64,000 nucleotides of DNA from Bacteroidales bacterium (GTDB lineage Bacteria; Bacteroidota; Bacteroidia; Bacteroidales; GCA-2748055): positions 1 to 64,000 of the forward strand of contig JAGLOO010000024.1 in NCBI GenBank assembly GCA_023138875.1. Direction: 5' to 3'. The notes beneath the pieces are model-generated. The model saw only the letters and a list, made by a program, of their open reading frames with translations, had not been told where the DNA came from and did no database searches. This document shows, piece after piece, positions 1-8,777 of this stretch. Position 1 is the stretch's first letter; each line of letters starts with the position of its first letter. Both the position numbers and the translations under genes were made by a program.

Positions 1-37
1 CCACTAAAATGGTAGTAGAACCAAAGATACTTAGAAA

Positions 38-1210
38 CTAATTGGTAGCTATATCTATGTATAGATCATTCTGCTTGAATGTGTAATTAATCGGTGTGGT
101 AAGATTAAGGATTTCCAATACCTGACTGAGGGTCTCTTTATGTTCAAATTTTCCGGTGTACCGGTATTTTTTTAATTCTTCATTCTGAATATGGATTTTT
201 ACATCATACCATCTTTCCAGCTTATAAGCAATATTTTCACATGTTTCACTCTGGAAGATTAATTTGTCTTCTCTCCAAGCTGTATGCAGCTCAATATCAA
301 CATTAGGAGAAATGATTATTTGTTCTTTCTTGTTTGATGAAATGGATTGGTTTGCTCTTGTTTTTTTAACCAGGGTTGGTTTATCTGTTTCAATTTCAGA
401 AAGAGTGATCTGAGAACCTCTCTTCAATATTGTGACTTTTTGATTTGGCTTTAAAACAAAATTTTGATCTGGAGACGGTTTTATGCTTTTCCTTTGGATA
501 CAAACAGATCCGGTCACAACAGTAGTTTCAAAGGATTCTTCATCAGAATAGGCCATTACATTAAAACTGGTTCCCAGGACTTCAATATCAATGTGGGATG
601 TATTCACTACAAAAGGGATCTTATCATCTTTTTTCTGAACTTCGAAAAAAGCTTCTCCTTCCAGAAAAACCTCACGTTTGATCTCATTAAATGAAGAGGG
701 GTATTTTAAAACTGATTCGGAGTTTAGCCAGATCTTGGTGCCATCAGATAAGATGATCTGAGACTTCTCTCCTTTGGTAGTAATGATCTGGTTGTATGCA
801 AAAGAAGCAGTATCCGGTTTCTTATTTAATAGATAGAAAGATGCCCAAGAAAAAGAAAATGCAAGAAAAAATATTGCAGCAATCTTAAGGAAATTGTTTA
901 ATCCTTTTCTTGTTCTATCTCCAAAAATCTTACGAATTCCGGAATGTTGTACTTGTGATTTTAATAATTGATTTTCAGGTTCTTCCCCGATTTTACCTAA
1001 TATGATATTCCAGTCATTCTTCTTGTCATCGTCATTAAGATCACGGGAAATTCCTGAAGCTTTCCAGAGAAACTCTATTTCATCAAAATACCTTTTATTC
1101 TCGGCTTTCTTATTAAGCCATTGATTTATTAAAAGGTTTTCATCCTTTGTGGATTCACCCGTTAAAAATTTGATGATGAATTCTTTGCTTACCATTTGTT
1201 CAGATTGCAT
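38..1210 (-). CDS. FecR family anti-sigma factor
   Basis: Inner-membrane anti-sigma/signal transducer that normally relays a signal from a TonB-dependent outer-membrane receptor to its ECF sigma factor. From the ATG chosen here the protein has about 390 residues: a cytosolic N-terminal part with the FecR start pattern (KEFIIKFLTGE), one membrane segment at about 107-128, a periplasmic FecR domain (TKGEKSQIILSDGTKIWLNS, then LEGEAFFEV and LGTSFNV) and a C-terminal DUF4974 domain ending YTFKQNDLYID. The frame stays open to a TTG at 1231, but the ATG at 1210 (or 1195) fits the family start better. It follows the ECF sigma gene by 83 bp and is probably co-transcribed with it. The SusC-like receptor usually found downstream would lie left of the window. 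Confidence 0.93.
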   Translation of the reverse strand: MQSEQMVSKEFIIKFLTGESTKDENLLINQWLNKKAENKRYFDEIEFLWKASGISRDLNDDDKKNDWNIILGKIGEEPENQLLKSQVQHSGIRKIFGDRTRKGLNNFLKIAAIFFLAFSFSWASFYLLNKKPDTASFAYNQIITTKGEKSQIILSDGTKIWLNSESVLKYPSSFNEIKREVFLEGEAFFEVQKKDDKIPFVVNTSHIDIEVLGTSFNVMAYSDEESFETTVVTGSVCIQRKSIKPSPDQNFVLKPNQKVTILKRGSQITLSEIETDKPTLVKKTRANQSISSNKKEQIIISPNVDIELHTAWREDKLIFQSETCENIAYKLERWYDVKIHIQNEELKKYRYTGKFEHKETLSQVLEILNLTTPINYTFKQNDLYIDIATN

Positions 1211-1293
1211 ATTCCTTACTATTATATACAACGATTGACTTTCCTTTTACCCTTACATGGACTTGTTTGATTTTTCCGTGATTGGAGTTTCTG

Positions 1294-1863
1294 CTATATT
1301 TTAATAACATGAGATAATTTTTTCTTCAATGATTCAAGAGCCCTGGACATTTGTGTTTCCACAGTTTTTACAGATATATTTAGCTCTTCAGCAATTTCAC
1401 GGTACTTAAGACCTTCAAACCTGCTTAGTTCGAATATCTCCCTGCATTTTTCGGGCAGATTATTGATTGCATCTTTTATAGCATTTTCCAATTCTTTGGT
1501 AATTAATCCATCCAAAGGATGATCAATTATACTAAATGAGTTATTACCATGTTCTATAACTTCCTTAATCCGCTTTTTTTTATATTCATTTTCAATATTC
1601 TGATGTTTCAGATAATCGATACACTTATTGCGAACTGAAGTATACAAATAGTTTTTTAGTGATATGTCTGATGGGAGGGAGGTTCTCTTTTCCCAAATGT
1701 AAACGAAAACACCCTGGACAATCTCTCTTGCAGTATCCAGATCAAAAACAAATCTTTGAGCGAAATGACACAAAGGTGTATACTGCTCATTATAAAGCAT
1801 TTCAAATGCTTTTATGTCCCCGGCTTCTAATCTTTCATGTATGTGACTTTTAGAAGAACTCAT
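1294..1863 (-). CDS. ECF RNA polymerase sigma-70 factor
   Basis: A 189-residue extracytoplasmic-function sigma factor of the Bacteroidota type. Region 2 covers about residues 20-85 (FDLDTAREIVQGVFVYIWEKR is the core helix pair) and region 4 about 128-182, with the helix-turn-helix YREIAEELNISVKTVETQMSRA. It starts at an ATG and lies just upstream of the FecR gene. The pair is the usual sigma/anti-sigma unit that controls outer-membrane uptake genes. The gene is more AT-rich than the Rnf or guaB regions. Confidence 0.95.
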   Translation of the reverse strand: MSSSKSHIHERLEAGDIKAFEMLYNEQYTPLCHFAQRFVFDLDTAREIVQGVFVYIWEKRTSLPSDISLKNYLYTSVRNKCIDYLKHQNIENEYKKKRIKEVIEHGNNSFSIIDHPLDGLITKELENAIKDAINNLPEKCREIFELSRFEGLKYREIAEELNISVKTVETQMSRALESLKKKLSHVIKI

Positions 1864-2027
1864 ACCGCGATTTGTTCATAATAAGGCAGTTTTCTATTAA
1901 ATTATGGAGCTAAAGATAATAATTTTTGAGAGCTACTATTTTTTATAGTGGGGAATGCTGGTTGATCGTACTGGATATGGAGGGACCGGATTAAAGTGCA
2001 CCCGTATATCTCCCATCTGGTCCGGTT

Positions 2028-3494
2028 TTACCTTTTTTTGTAGTCCAATGGTGGCTTGCGATCGCCTAATAACGGAATGTATTCAAAATCCTTCCCCCGG
2101 CTCTTTTCAAATTCCTCATTAGCTTGTTTTACAAGCGATGGTTTTGTGTAGAAGTCATATGCTGTTAAAGCCATTGTTTTTGCAGCCAGTAACATGCCCT
2201 TCGTTCCGATGCTCATCCCGCCTGCTGCAACAGCCTGCCATGAATGCAGAGAGGTGCCTGGAACAAATGTGGCTGTAATGAGCCATCCTGATGGTGCGAT
2301 CCAGCTCACATCCCCGACATCCGTGGAAATACTTCGTAGCCGGTATTGGAGAGGTTGAATTTCTTCCTCAAGTCCTAGTTGTGCATCAGGACTTTCAAAA
2401 GTGGCATAGATTTTTTCAGCAAATTCCTGTTCATAGGGTGTATAGTGAATACCTCCGATCCAGTTCAGGTTTGTATCGATAACAGAGGATATAATTCTAT
2501 TGGGAAGTAAGCTGTAATCCCCTGATATGATCTCATATTCCATCTTTGTACCTGTACCTTTTGCTGCTCCTTCCGCTGCATTCACAACTCTTTCCCAGAT
2601 GGGTCTCAGTTTATCTACATCCGGATTTCTGACATAATAATAGACTTCGGCAAAATCAGGGATTACATTGGGCGCCAATCCCCCTGAAGTGATCACATAA
2701 TGTATCCGTGAATCGGAAGGAACATGTTCACGGAGAAGATTAACCATATGGTTCATGGCTTCCACCCCATCCAGAGCCGAACGGCCTTGCTCCGGTGCAT
2801 CGGCAGCATGAGATGAGAGTCCGTAAAACCTGAATTTTGCTGCGAACATAGCCAATGTGGTAGACCACTCGGTCCTGTTGTTATCACCCGGATGCCAGTG
2901 CAGAATAATATCTGCATCATCGAATATTTTTTCCCTGGCCATATATACTTTACCTGCTCCTCCTTCCTCTGCAGGTGTGCCATACACGCATATAGTGCCC
3001 TTTACCCCGGAATCATCCATCCATTCTTTCAGAGCCATTGCTGCTGCAACACCTGCAGTCCCGAAAAGATTGTGTCCGCATCCGTGGCCGTTTCCTCCTT
3101 CTATCAGCGGCTTCTTCCAGGGAACAGTATCCTGTGACAAGCCCGCCAATGCATCGAACTCAGCCAGTATCCCGATAACCGGCGAATCTTTGCCATACCT
3201 GGCCACAAAAGCGGTAGGCATTCCGGCTACTCCGGATTCGATCCTGAATCCTGCTTCCTCCAATACTTCCTTCAGTATCCTGGAACTGTTTGTTTCCAGA
3301 AATCCCAGTTCCGCATAATCCCATATCTTTCGGGACATATCGCAATACATTTCCTTGTTATCGTCAATATATTTTATCAGCCGACCTTTATCACCTTCCT
3401 GGGCTGAAGCATAAATAGTTAAGATACTGGTCAGAACAAGTATCATATACCGGTATCCTTTTCCGGTCAGGTCAGATGTTCTATGTAAAATCAT
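2028..3494 (-). CDS. M20 family amidohydrolase (AbgB-like)
   Basis: Predicted exported metallo-amidohydrolase of peptidase family M20, subfamily D, related to aminobenzoyl-glutamate hydrolases. The full frame has 488 residues. A signal peptide runs from Met17 (MILVLTSILTIYASAQ), so the true start is probably that internal Met near 3446. The metal-binding motif GHGCGHN is at about 136-142 and the catalytic/ligand Glu pair lies in PAEEGGAGK. A dimerisation lid domain follows, and the C terminus carries a further conserved His (TSLHSWQAVAAGG). The substrate cannot be named from sequence. It stands alone, with 164 bp to the sigma gene downstream. Confidence 0.88.
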   Translation of the reverse strand: MILHRTSDLTGKGYRYMILVLTSILTIYASAQEGDKGRLIKYIDDNKEMYCDMSRKIWDYAELGFLETNSSRILKEVLEEAGFRIESGVAGMPTAFVARYGKDSPVIGILAEFDALAGLSQDTVPWKKPLIEGGNGHGCGHNLFGTAGVAAAMALKEWMDDSGVKGTICVYGTPAEEGGAGKVYMAREKIFDDADIILHWHPGDNNRTEWSTTLAMFAAKFRFYGLSSHAADAPEQGRSALDGVEAMNHMVNLLREHVPSDSRIHYVITSGGLAPNVIPDFAEVYYYVRNPDVDKLRPIWERVVNAAEGAAKGTGTKMEYEIISGDYSLLPNRIISSVIDTNLNWIGGIHYTPYEQEFAEKIYATFESPDAQLGLEEEIQPLQYRLRSISTDVGDVSWIAPSGWLITATFVPGTSLHSWQAVAAGGMSIGTKGMLLAAKTMALTAYDFYTKPSLVKQANEEFEKSRGKDFEYIPLLGDRKPPLDYKKR

Positions 3495-3580
3495 TGAGAG
3501 GTATTGATTTATTAAGTTTATTAAGAACCATTGCCAGCTAAAAGTATAGAATAATCTTTACACGCAGGACCATATGTTGG

Positions 3581-4735
3581 TTACTTCTTAAAAACGATTC
3601 TGATCCGGACGATCTCTTCGGTATTCCCGTATTCGTTTGTCGCCGGATTCCATAGTGGTCCTTCCAACACCAATCTCATGGCCTCGTTTGTAAATGGTTG
3701 TCCGGGACTTCGCAGTGCCATGATCTCCTTGATTTCCCCTGCAGGAGTTACAATAAACTTCAGGATTATAACTGCCCTTCCTGTGGTTGTATCCTCAGCA
3801 GGGAATTGGATATTCTCTTCGATATATTTTTTAAAGGATTTAAATCCTCCTGAAGGTTCAGCTGAGATTACCATGTGGCTTGCTTCTCCGGAAATCAGCT
3901 CGTCAAACTCCTCCTGTGAGATGGCTTTTTTTGACATCTCCTGAGGCCGTTCGGTTACAGATTGACTCAGGGATTCTTTCCGTCGGCCGGCCTGTTTCCT
4001 TATTCTTGTTTCAGGCGCTGCTTCATGGAGTACCTTTTCCATGGGTACTTCTTCCTCCATGGCCATCGGTTGTGCTTCCGTAAAAGTGATCTGCTCAGCT
4101 TTAGTATACTCTTGAAACACCTGGACATCCTGAACCTCGGCAACAGGCATTTCGGCAACAGGCACCTCAGCAACAGGCATTTCGGGAACAGGCACCGCTG
4201 CAGCTTTTGACGGACCTTTGGTGGCTTTCTGTTCTTCCTGAACAGGTTCCACAGAAGATTCCCTGGTGGAATGGTCCCTGATAATTGCACCTCCGGTGGT
4301 TTCATCATCTGCCTGTGCTTCCATGGTTATTGCCTCTTCTGTCAAAGTCTTCACGGGTAAAGATTCTGCAGGTTCATCTGAAGATGCTACAGAAATATCC
4401 TCTTCATACATGGTTTTTTCAGTGCCTTCGGGATTGAAATCATAGATCTGCAGGAAAACAGTACCAACAATCAGCAGGGATGCGACAGTGGCGGCAATGC
4501 TATAAACTGCAATTCTCTTTCTCCTGGAAAGCCTTTTTCTCAACCTGGAATGCATGGAAAGGATATCCTCTTTTGCCTGATCTGGAGTGATAGTTTCCAG
4601 ACCTTCCAGTGCCTCCTTCTCAAAGGGATTGGCTTCCAGGTCACGTTCAAAGGAATGACGTTCCCGTTTGGAGAGCTCTCCTTTCAGGTAGCGTAGAAAA
4701 TCATTTGCGGTTTTATGTTTCTTATTAGCGAACAT
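3581..4735 (-). CDS. Membrane protein with anti-sigma-like N terminus and TonB C-terminal domain
   Basis: The 384-residue protein starts with a cytosolic part resembling anti-sigma proteins (LRYLKGELSKRERHSFERDL, cf. zinc-less anti-sigma domains), followed by one membrane helix at about 75-97. A long Pro/Glu/Val-rich periplasmic linker comes next, containing a short tandem repeat (EMPVAEVPVAEMPVAEV). A TonB C-terminal domain occupies about 290-384 (IQFPAEDTTTGRAVIILKFI and NPATNEYGNTEEIVRIRIVF). Its start overlaps the end of the upstream sigma factor gene by 11 bp, so translation is probably coupled. I infer that it regulates that sigma factor and may couple it to a periplasmic or outer-membrane partner. 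No experimental role is implied by sequence. Confidence 0.85.
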   Translation of the reverse strand: MFANKKHKTANDFLRYLKGELSKRERHSFERDLEANPFEKEALEGLETITPDQAKEDILSMHSRLRKRLSRRKRIAVYSIAATVASLLIVGTVFLQIYDFNPEGTEKTMYEEDISVASSDEPAESLPVKTLTEEAITMEAQADDETTGGAIIRDHSTRESSVEPVQEEQKATKGPSKAAAVPVPEMPVAEVPVAEMPVAEVQDVQVFQEYTKAEQITFTEAQPMAMEEEVPMEKVLHEAAPETRIRKQAGRRKESLSQSVTERPQEMSKKAISQEEFDELISGEASHMVISAEPSGGFKSFKKYIEENIQFPAEDTTTGRAVIILKFIVTPAGEIKEIMALRSPGQPFTNEAMRLVLEGPLWNPATNEYGNTEEIVRIRIVFKK

Positions 4736-5306
4736 TTTTACCTTCCAGACAAATTTTTAAATTTCGCTTTCCATTCTGCAGGTAGCTTTTTACTTTTTTC
4801 TCTTCCATTTTCAGGCTATCTGCAATCTCTTGATAACACAGTTTCTGATAGTAAAACAGTTCAATGCACTGTTTCTGTTCAGCTTTCAAGTGTTCAATAC
4901 ATTCTTTAAGTGCATCTTCGATAGAACTATCCTCTCTGTCTATGGGATGCAATTCCTCTCCTGATTCCATAAATTCCTGCTCGATTTTTAATCCCTCCAG
5001 CCTGTTTTCCGCACTTTTCCTGGATCTGATCTCCATGAGACAGTGGTTTTTTGTGAGTACATAAAGCCAGTTTTTAAAATTCTGAACTTTATGCCGGGGG
5101 AGGTCGGTGATCAGTTTCTCAAAGATTTGCATAACGGCATCCTGTGCATCATCCCGGTCGCCAAGGTACTTGAGAGAGACACCATATACCAGGTGCATAT
5201 ACCGTGAATAGAGCTCACCCAGCAGATCCAGGTTCCCCGAATGCTGAAATTTCCCGAGCAATTCCCCGTCAGACTTATCCGGATGTTTTCCGCTTATTTC
5301 AAGCAT
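4725..5306 (-). CDS. Sigma-70 family RNA polymerase sigma factor
   Basis: A 193-residue ECF-like sigma factor. Region 2 includes YLGDRDDAQDAVMQIFEKL and region 4 includes LCYQEIADSLKMEEKKVKSYLQNG, whose recognition helix ends in KRNLK. It forms a two-gene operon with the TonB-tailed membrane protein. The vWA protein gene diverges from it, with 108 bp between the start codons. It lacks any extra C-terminal domain. Target promoters are unknown. Confidence 0.93.
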   Translation of the reverse strand: MLEISGKHPDKSDGELLGKFQHSGNLDLLGELYSRYMHLVYGVSLKYLGDRDDAQDAVMQIFEKLITDLPRHKVQNFKNWLYVLTKNHCLMEIRSRKSAENRLEGLKIEQEFMESGEELHPIDREDSSIEDALKECIEHLKAEQKQCIELFYYQKLCYQEIADSLKMEEKKVKSYLQNGKRNLKICLEGKNVR

Positions 5307-5414
5307 AAAGTAGAGGAGTGGTATCAGTTAAAATTAAAAAAAATATGGAAAGTTTTATGGAATTGATTTCAACCGTGCATCCTAAGGGTGAAGTCAAACT
5401 TAAAAACAGAAATC

Positions 5415-7349
5415 ATGAAAGCAATAATTTCAATTTTAACAGTACTGATCTTTTCAGCTTTTAGTATTGCCCCTGAACAGTCCCGTATAATCAATGGAAT
5501 TGTTAAGGATGAAGCCGGAAATCTACTGCCGGGCGTGAGTGTGGTTGTAAAAGGGACCTCAAATGGTACGGTAACTGATATCAATGGTGCTTACCAGATC
5601 CCGGTAAATGTGAATGATAAATACCTTGTATTCACATATATAGGGATGGAGCAGAAAGAGGTCAGGATCACCAAATCCAACCGGATCAATGTGGTCCTGA
5701 AAACCTCTCGGGTAGCTCTTGAAGAGATTGTGTTTACAGAGCATGAGTCGAAGAAATCATATTTGATGACCACGGCTGATATGTCAGCACCCGTTAAGGG
5801 ATATGTTGCTGGTGGACGCAAAGGTCGTCATCCCGGTCGATATGCAAAGCAGTCCCATTACCAATCCTCCTATGCACCGGAGGCTGGATACGTTCAGCAT
5901 AACACAGAAGGGTACAGCACCATTCATGAAAACGGATTCAAGGATGTGACGCATAATCCTCTATCCACCTTCAGTATCGATGTGGACAAAGCTTCCTATT
6001 CCAATGTGCGCAGGTTCCTGAATATGGGCCAGTTGCCTCCAAAGGACGCCGTAAGGATCGAGGAGATGATCAACTATTTTAATTACGATTATCCCGAACC
6101 ACAGGGGAAGCATCCTTTCTCGGTTTATACAGAAATCTCCCGGTGTCCATGGAATGAAAGTCACCAGTTGCTCCATGTGGGACTGAAGGGCAAGAGTATC
6201 GATAAATCCGAATTGCCGGCTTCCAACCTGGTGCTCCTGATTGATGTCTCCGGATCCATGAGTGCTGCCAATAAGCTTCCTTTGCTGAAACAGGCTTTCA
6301 GAATGCTGGTGAATGAATTGAGGCCCGAAGACAGGGTAGCCATGGTGGTCTATGCAGGCGCAGCAGGATTGGTACTGGAATCAACACCCGGTTCCAGGAA
6401 AGAAGAGATCATCGCAGCCCTGGATCAACTCCAGTCGGGTGGATCCACTGCAGGAGGTGCCGGTTTGAAACTGGCCTACAAAGTTGCCCAGGAAAATTTC
6501 ATTGAAGAGGGTAACAACCGGATTATCCTGGCTACAGATGGTGATTTCAATGTGGGTGCTTCCAGCAATGCCGAGATGGAACGGATGATCGAGGAGAAAA
6601 GGGAGCATGGGGTTTTTATGACTGTGCTTGGTTTCGGTATGGGGAATTACAAGGACGATAAGATGGAAATCATAGCCGATAAAGGAAATGGGAACTATGC
6701 ATACATCGATAACATCCAGGAGGCCAGGAAAGTCTTTATCACCGAGTTTGGTGGTACACTGTTTACCATTGCCAAGGATGTGAAGTTCCAGATCGAATTC
6801 AATCCTGCCCGCGTGAAGGGATACAGGCTTGTGGGATATGAGAACCGCCTTCTCAATGATGAAGATTTCAACGATGATAAGAAAGATGCTGGAGAGATGG
6901 GTGCCGGTCACACTGTTACGGCCCTTTATGAAGTGATCCCTGCCGGTTCGGATGAGTCGCTGAAGAGCATTGATCCACTGAAATACCAGTCAAGCCGTGA
7001 AAAGCAAAAGGCTTCAGCGAAGGTTAAAGCTGATCTTTCAGCTGAGCTGATGACTGTCAAACTCCGGTACAAGCAGCCCGACGGAAACACCAGTACTAAG
7101 GTGGAGATCGCGGTAAAAGGAAAGGTTCTGGAGCTGGATGAAACTTCTGATAACTTCCGGTTCTCAGCCGCCATTGCAGAATTCGGATTAATCCTCAGGA
7201 ATTCCCAGTACAGGGAAGAAGCTTCCATTGAACAAGTGATCTCACTGGCAAAAAGTGCACGTGGTGAAGACGAGGAAGGTTACCGCTCAGAATTCCTTAA
7301 ACTTGTGAAACTGGCTGATGCTCTGAAGGACTGGACTGGGACGAAATAG
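5415..7349 (+). CDS. CarboxypepD_reg-like plus von Willebrand factor A domain protein (YfbK type)
   Basis: Exported protein of 644 residues from the ATG at 5415. The frame is open to a GTG at 5388, but the signal peptide MKAIISILTVLIFSAFSIA begins at 5415. Domains in order: a CarboxypepD_reg-like beta-sandwich at about 24-98 (GIVKDEAGNLLPGVSVVVKG), an unstructured Gly/His/Tyr-rich linker at about 110-175, the YfbK N-terminal region (FSIDVDKASYSNVRRFLN), a vWA domain with an intact MIDAS motif DVSGSMS at about 277-283, and a C-terminal DUF3520-like region. It diverges from the sigma/TonB-tailed pair. The three genes probably form one surface-sensing or envelope module, but this is inferred from context. 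Confidence 0.92.
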   Translation: MKAIISILTVLIFSAFSIAPEQSRIINGIVKDEAGNLLPGVSVVVKGTSNGTVTDINGAYQIPVNVNDKYLVFTYIGMEQKEVRITKSNRINVVLKTSRVALEEIVFTEHESKKSYLMTTADMSAPVKGYVAGGRKGRHPGRYAKQSHYQSSYAPEAGYVQHNTEGYSTIHENGFKDVTHNPLSTFSIDVDKASYSNVRRFLNMGQLPPKDAVRIEEMINYFNYDYPEPQGKHPFSVYTEISRCPWNESHQLLHVGLKGKSIDKSELPASNLVLLIDVSGSMSAANKLPLLKQAFRMLVNELRPEDRVAMVVYAGAAGLVLESTPGSRKEEIIAALDQLQSGGSTAGGAGLKLAYKVAQENFIEEGNNRIILATDGDFNVGASSNAEMERMIEEKREHGVFMTVLGFGMGNYKDDKMEIIADKGNGNYAYIDNIQEARKVFITEFGGTLFTIAKDVKFQIEFNPARVKGYRLVGYENRLLNDEDFNDDKKDAGEMGAGHTVTALYEVIPAGSDESLKSIDPLKYQSSREKQKASAKVKADLSAELMTVKLRYKQPDGNTSTKVEIAVKGKVLELDETSDNFRFSAAIAEFGLILRNSQYREEASIEQVISLAKSARGEDEEGYRSEFLKLVKLADALKDWTGTK

Positions 7350-7372
7350 AATAGTAGAATAGTAGAATAGTA
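7349..7372. repeat. Three copies of GAATAGTA after the vWA gene
   Basis: Three perfect tandem copies of the 8-mer GAATAGTA begin at the last base of the vWA gene stop codon and run directly into a terminator hairpin. They look like a short slippage or duplication product. No role is evident. Confidence 0.9.
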
Positions 7373-7402
7373 AAAATGGGGCGAGTTTTTCGCCCCATTT
7401 TT
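7372..7402. terminator. Bidirectional intrinsic terminator
   Basis: A perfect 13-bp stem (AAAAATGGGGCGA with TCGCCCCATTTTT) closes a 5-base loop. The arms supply a T-run on both strands, so it can end the vWA transcript (+) and the convergent kinase transcript (-). Confidence 0.9.
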
Positions 7403-7426
7403 GTTCTTTGTTTCAATACTTTCAAA

Positions 7427-8200
7427 CTAACTATTTCGGTTCTTTTTTTCTAACTTGTTATAATACTTACTCACCATTGCCGCACCTACAATCCCTGCTT
7501 CATTCATCAGTTTGGCAGGCACTACTTTGGCCTTGGTAGTAAGGTGGGGAAAGAACTTTTCACCTTTTTTACTGGCACCGCCTCCGATGATGATCTTGTC
7601 AGGCCAGATCAGTTCTTCAATACGGAGCAGGTATTCGTTGAATCTTCCGGCCCAGGTGTCCCAGTCCAGTTCATCTCTTTTCCGTGCAGCATCCGTAGCG
7701 TATAGTTCTGCATCAGCGCCGTGTAGAAGGATATGACCAAGCTCCAGGTTGGGAACCAGTTTGCCATTGGTGAAAACCACTGTTCCCAGTCCGGTACCCA
7801 CGGTAATCAGTATCAAAGTTCCCTTATGTCTTTTACCGGCTCCGAATTTCACCTCGGCCATTCCAGCCGCATCGGCGTCATTGACCACATGTACCTTGCA
7901 GCCTGTAGCTTGTGAGAAGAGCTTGTTCAGATCCTTGTCGATCCAACTATCATCCACGTTGGCTGCAGTACGTGCAATACCCTGCTGAATAACCCCGGGG
8001 AACCCTGCTCCAACAGGTCCTTTCCATTTGAAGTGTTTCGTAATCTTTTTTATGACCTCTGCCACAGCTTCAGGGGTGGCGGGTTGAGGTGTGGGAATGC
8101 GGTAGCGTTCAGTGATCAGTTCCCCCTTTTTTGTATCAACGATGGCCCCTTTTACTCCGGAGCCTCCAATATCAATTCCCAGTATCTTTTTCAAGTTCAT
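7427..8200 (-). CDS. ppgK: Polyphosphate glucokinase-like ROK family kinase
   Basis: A 257-residue ROK-fold sugar kinase. Visible motifs are the N-terminal phosphate-binding loop [26 protein letters not shown], the catalytic Asp region [12 protein letters not shown], the second phosphate loop ITVGTGLGT, and the C-terminal [12 protein letters not shown]. Length and the pattern GxDIGGSG...[11 protein letters not shown] match polyphosphate glucokinases (polyphosphate or ATP plus glucose to glucose 6-phosphate) rather than longer ROK repressors. There is no HTH domain and no zinc-binding CxC cluster. It is monocistronic, convergent with the vWA gene across a shared terminator. Phosphoryl donor preference cannot be read from sequence. 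Confidence 0.85.
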   Translation of the reverse strand: MNLKKILGIDIGGSGVKGAIVDTKKGELITERYRIPTPQPATPEAVAEVIKKITKHFKWKGPVGAGFPGVIQQGIARTAANVDDSWIDKDLNKLFSQATGCKVHVVNDADAAGMAEVKFGAGKRHKGTLILITVGTGLGTVVFTNGKLVPNLELGHILLHGADAELYATDAARKRDELDWDTWAGRFNEYLLRIEELIWPDKIIIGGGASKKGEKFFPHLTTKAKVVPAKLMNEAGIVGAAMVSKYYNKLEKKNRNS

Positions 8201-8387
8201 GTATTAGTAATTTTCATGTTCGTTTCATTCGTTATAATTTGAGTTCAGCTAAATGGTCGATGATTATGCGGTTTTAAAATTAATTTTTTTTCGGACTGTC
8301 GGGGAATAATTATCAGGAAAAAGGTTCACAGGGAATTATTTTTATTAACTTGGAATAGCACATATTCAAATTTACTAGTACTCATCA

Positions 8388-8777
8388 ATGGAAAATCACC
8401 CCAATTACCGCTGGAACAAGAAACACATCCTTGTTGTTGAAGATGATGAGACCAGCGCATATCTTTTAGACGAGTTCCTCAGGGAAACAGGTGCAAAAAT
8501 TGAATATGTTACCGACGGAGAAGGGGCGGTTGAATATATGCGGGAACATCCGGAGACCGATCTGATCCTGATGGATATACATCTCCCGCAAAAGGACGGA
8601 TTTACAGCCACACGTGAGATCAAGGCCATTGCACAGAATGTGGTAATCATTGCCCAAACAGCCTATGCATTTTCCATTGACCACCATGAAGCAGAATTGG
8701 CAGGGTGCGATGCTTTTTTTACAAAACCGTTGAATCCAATCCTGTTGCTGGATAAGATGAATGCTTTTCTGTCCTGA
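8388..8777 (+). CDS. Single-domain response regulator
   Basis: A stand-alone CheY-like receiver domain of 129 residues with no output domain. The acidic pair is Asp19-Asp20 (VVEDDE), the phospho-acceptor is Asp63 (LILMDIHLP), the switch Thr lies in AQTAYAF, and the conserved Lys in FFTKPLNP. This sequence style is closest to receivers of hybrid histidine kinases. It has no kinase neighbour. Its stop codon directly abuts the stop of the convergent acylase gene with no intervening base. Confidence 0.93.
   Translation: MENHPNYRWNKKHILVVEDDETSAYLLDEFLRETGAKIEYVTDGEGAVEYMREHPETDLILMDIHLPQKDGFTATREIKAIAQNVVIIAQTAYAFSIDHHEAELAGCDAFFTKPLNPILLLDKMNAFLS

Noticed and set aside
1971-2027. ACCGGA...TCCGGT inverted repeat considered as a terminator for the M20 gene
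   Set aside because: Six-base arms about 30 bases apart with no T-run on the relevant strand.
4139-4196. Repeated caacaggca words considered as a DNA regulatory array
   Set aside because: They are in frame and code the PVAE repeats of the TonB-tailed protein linker.
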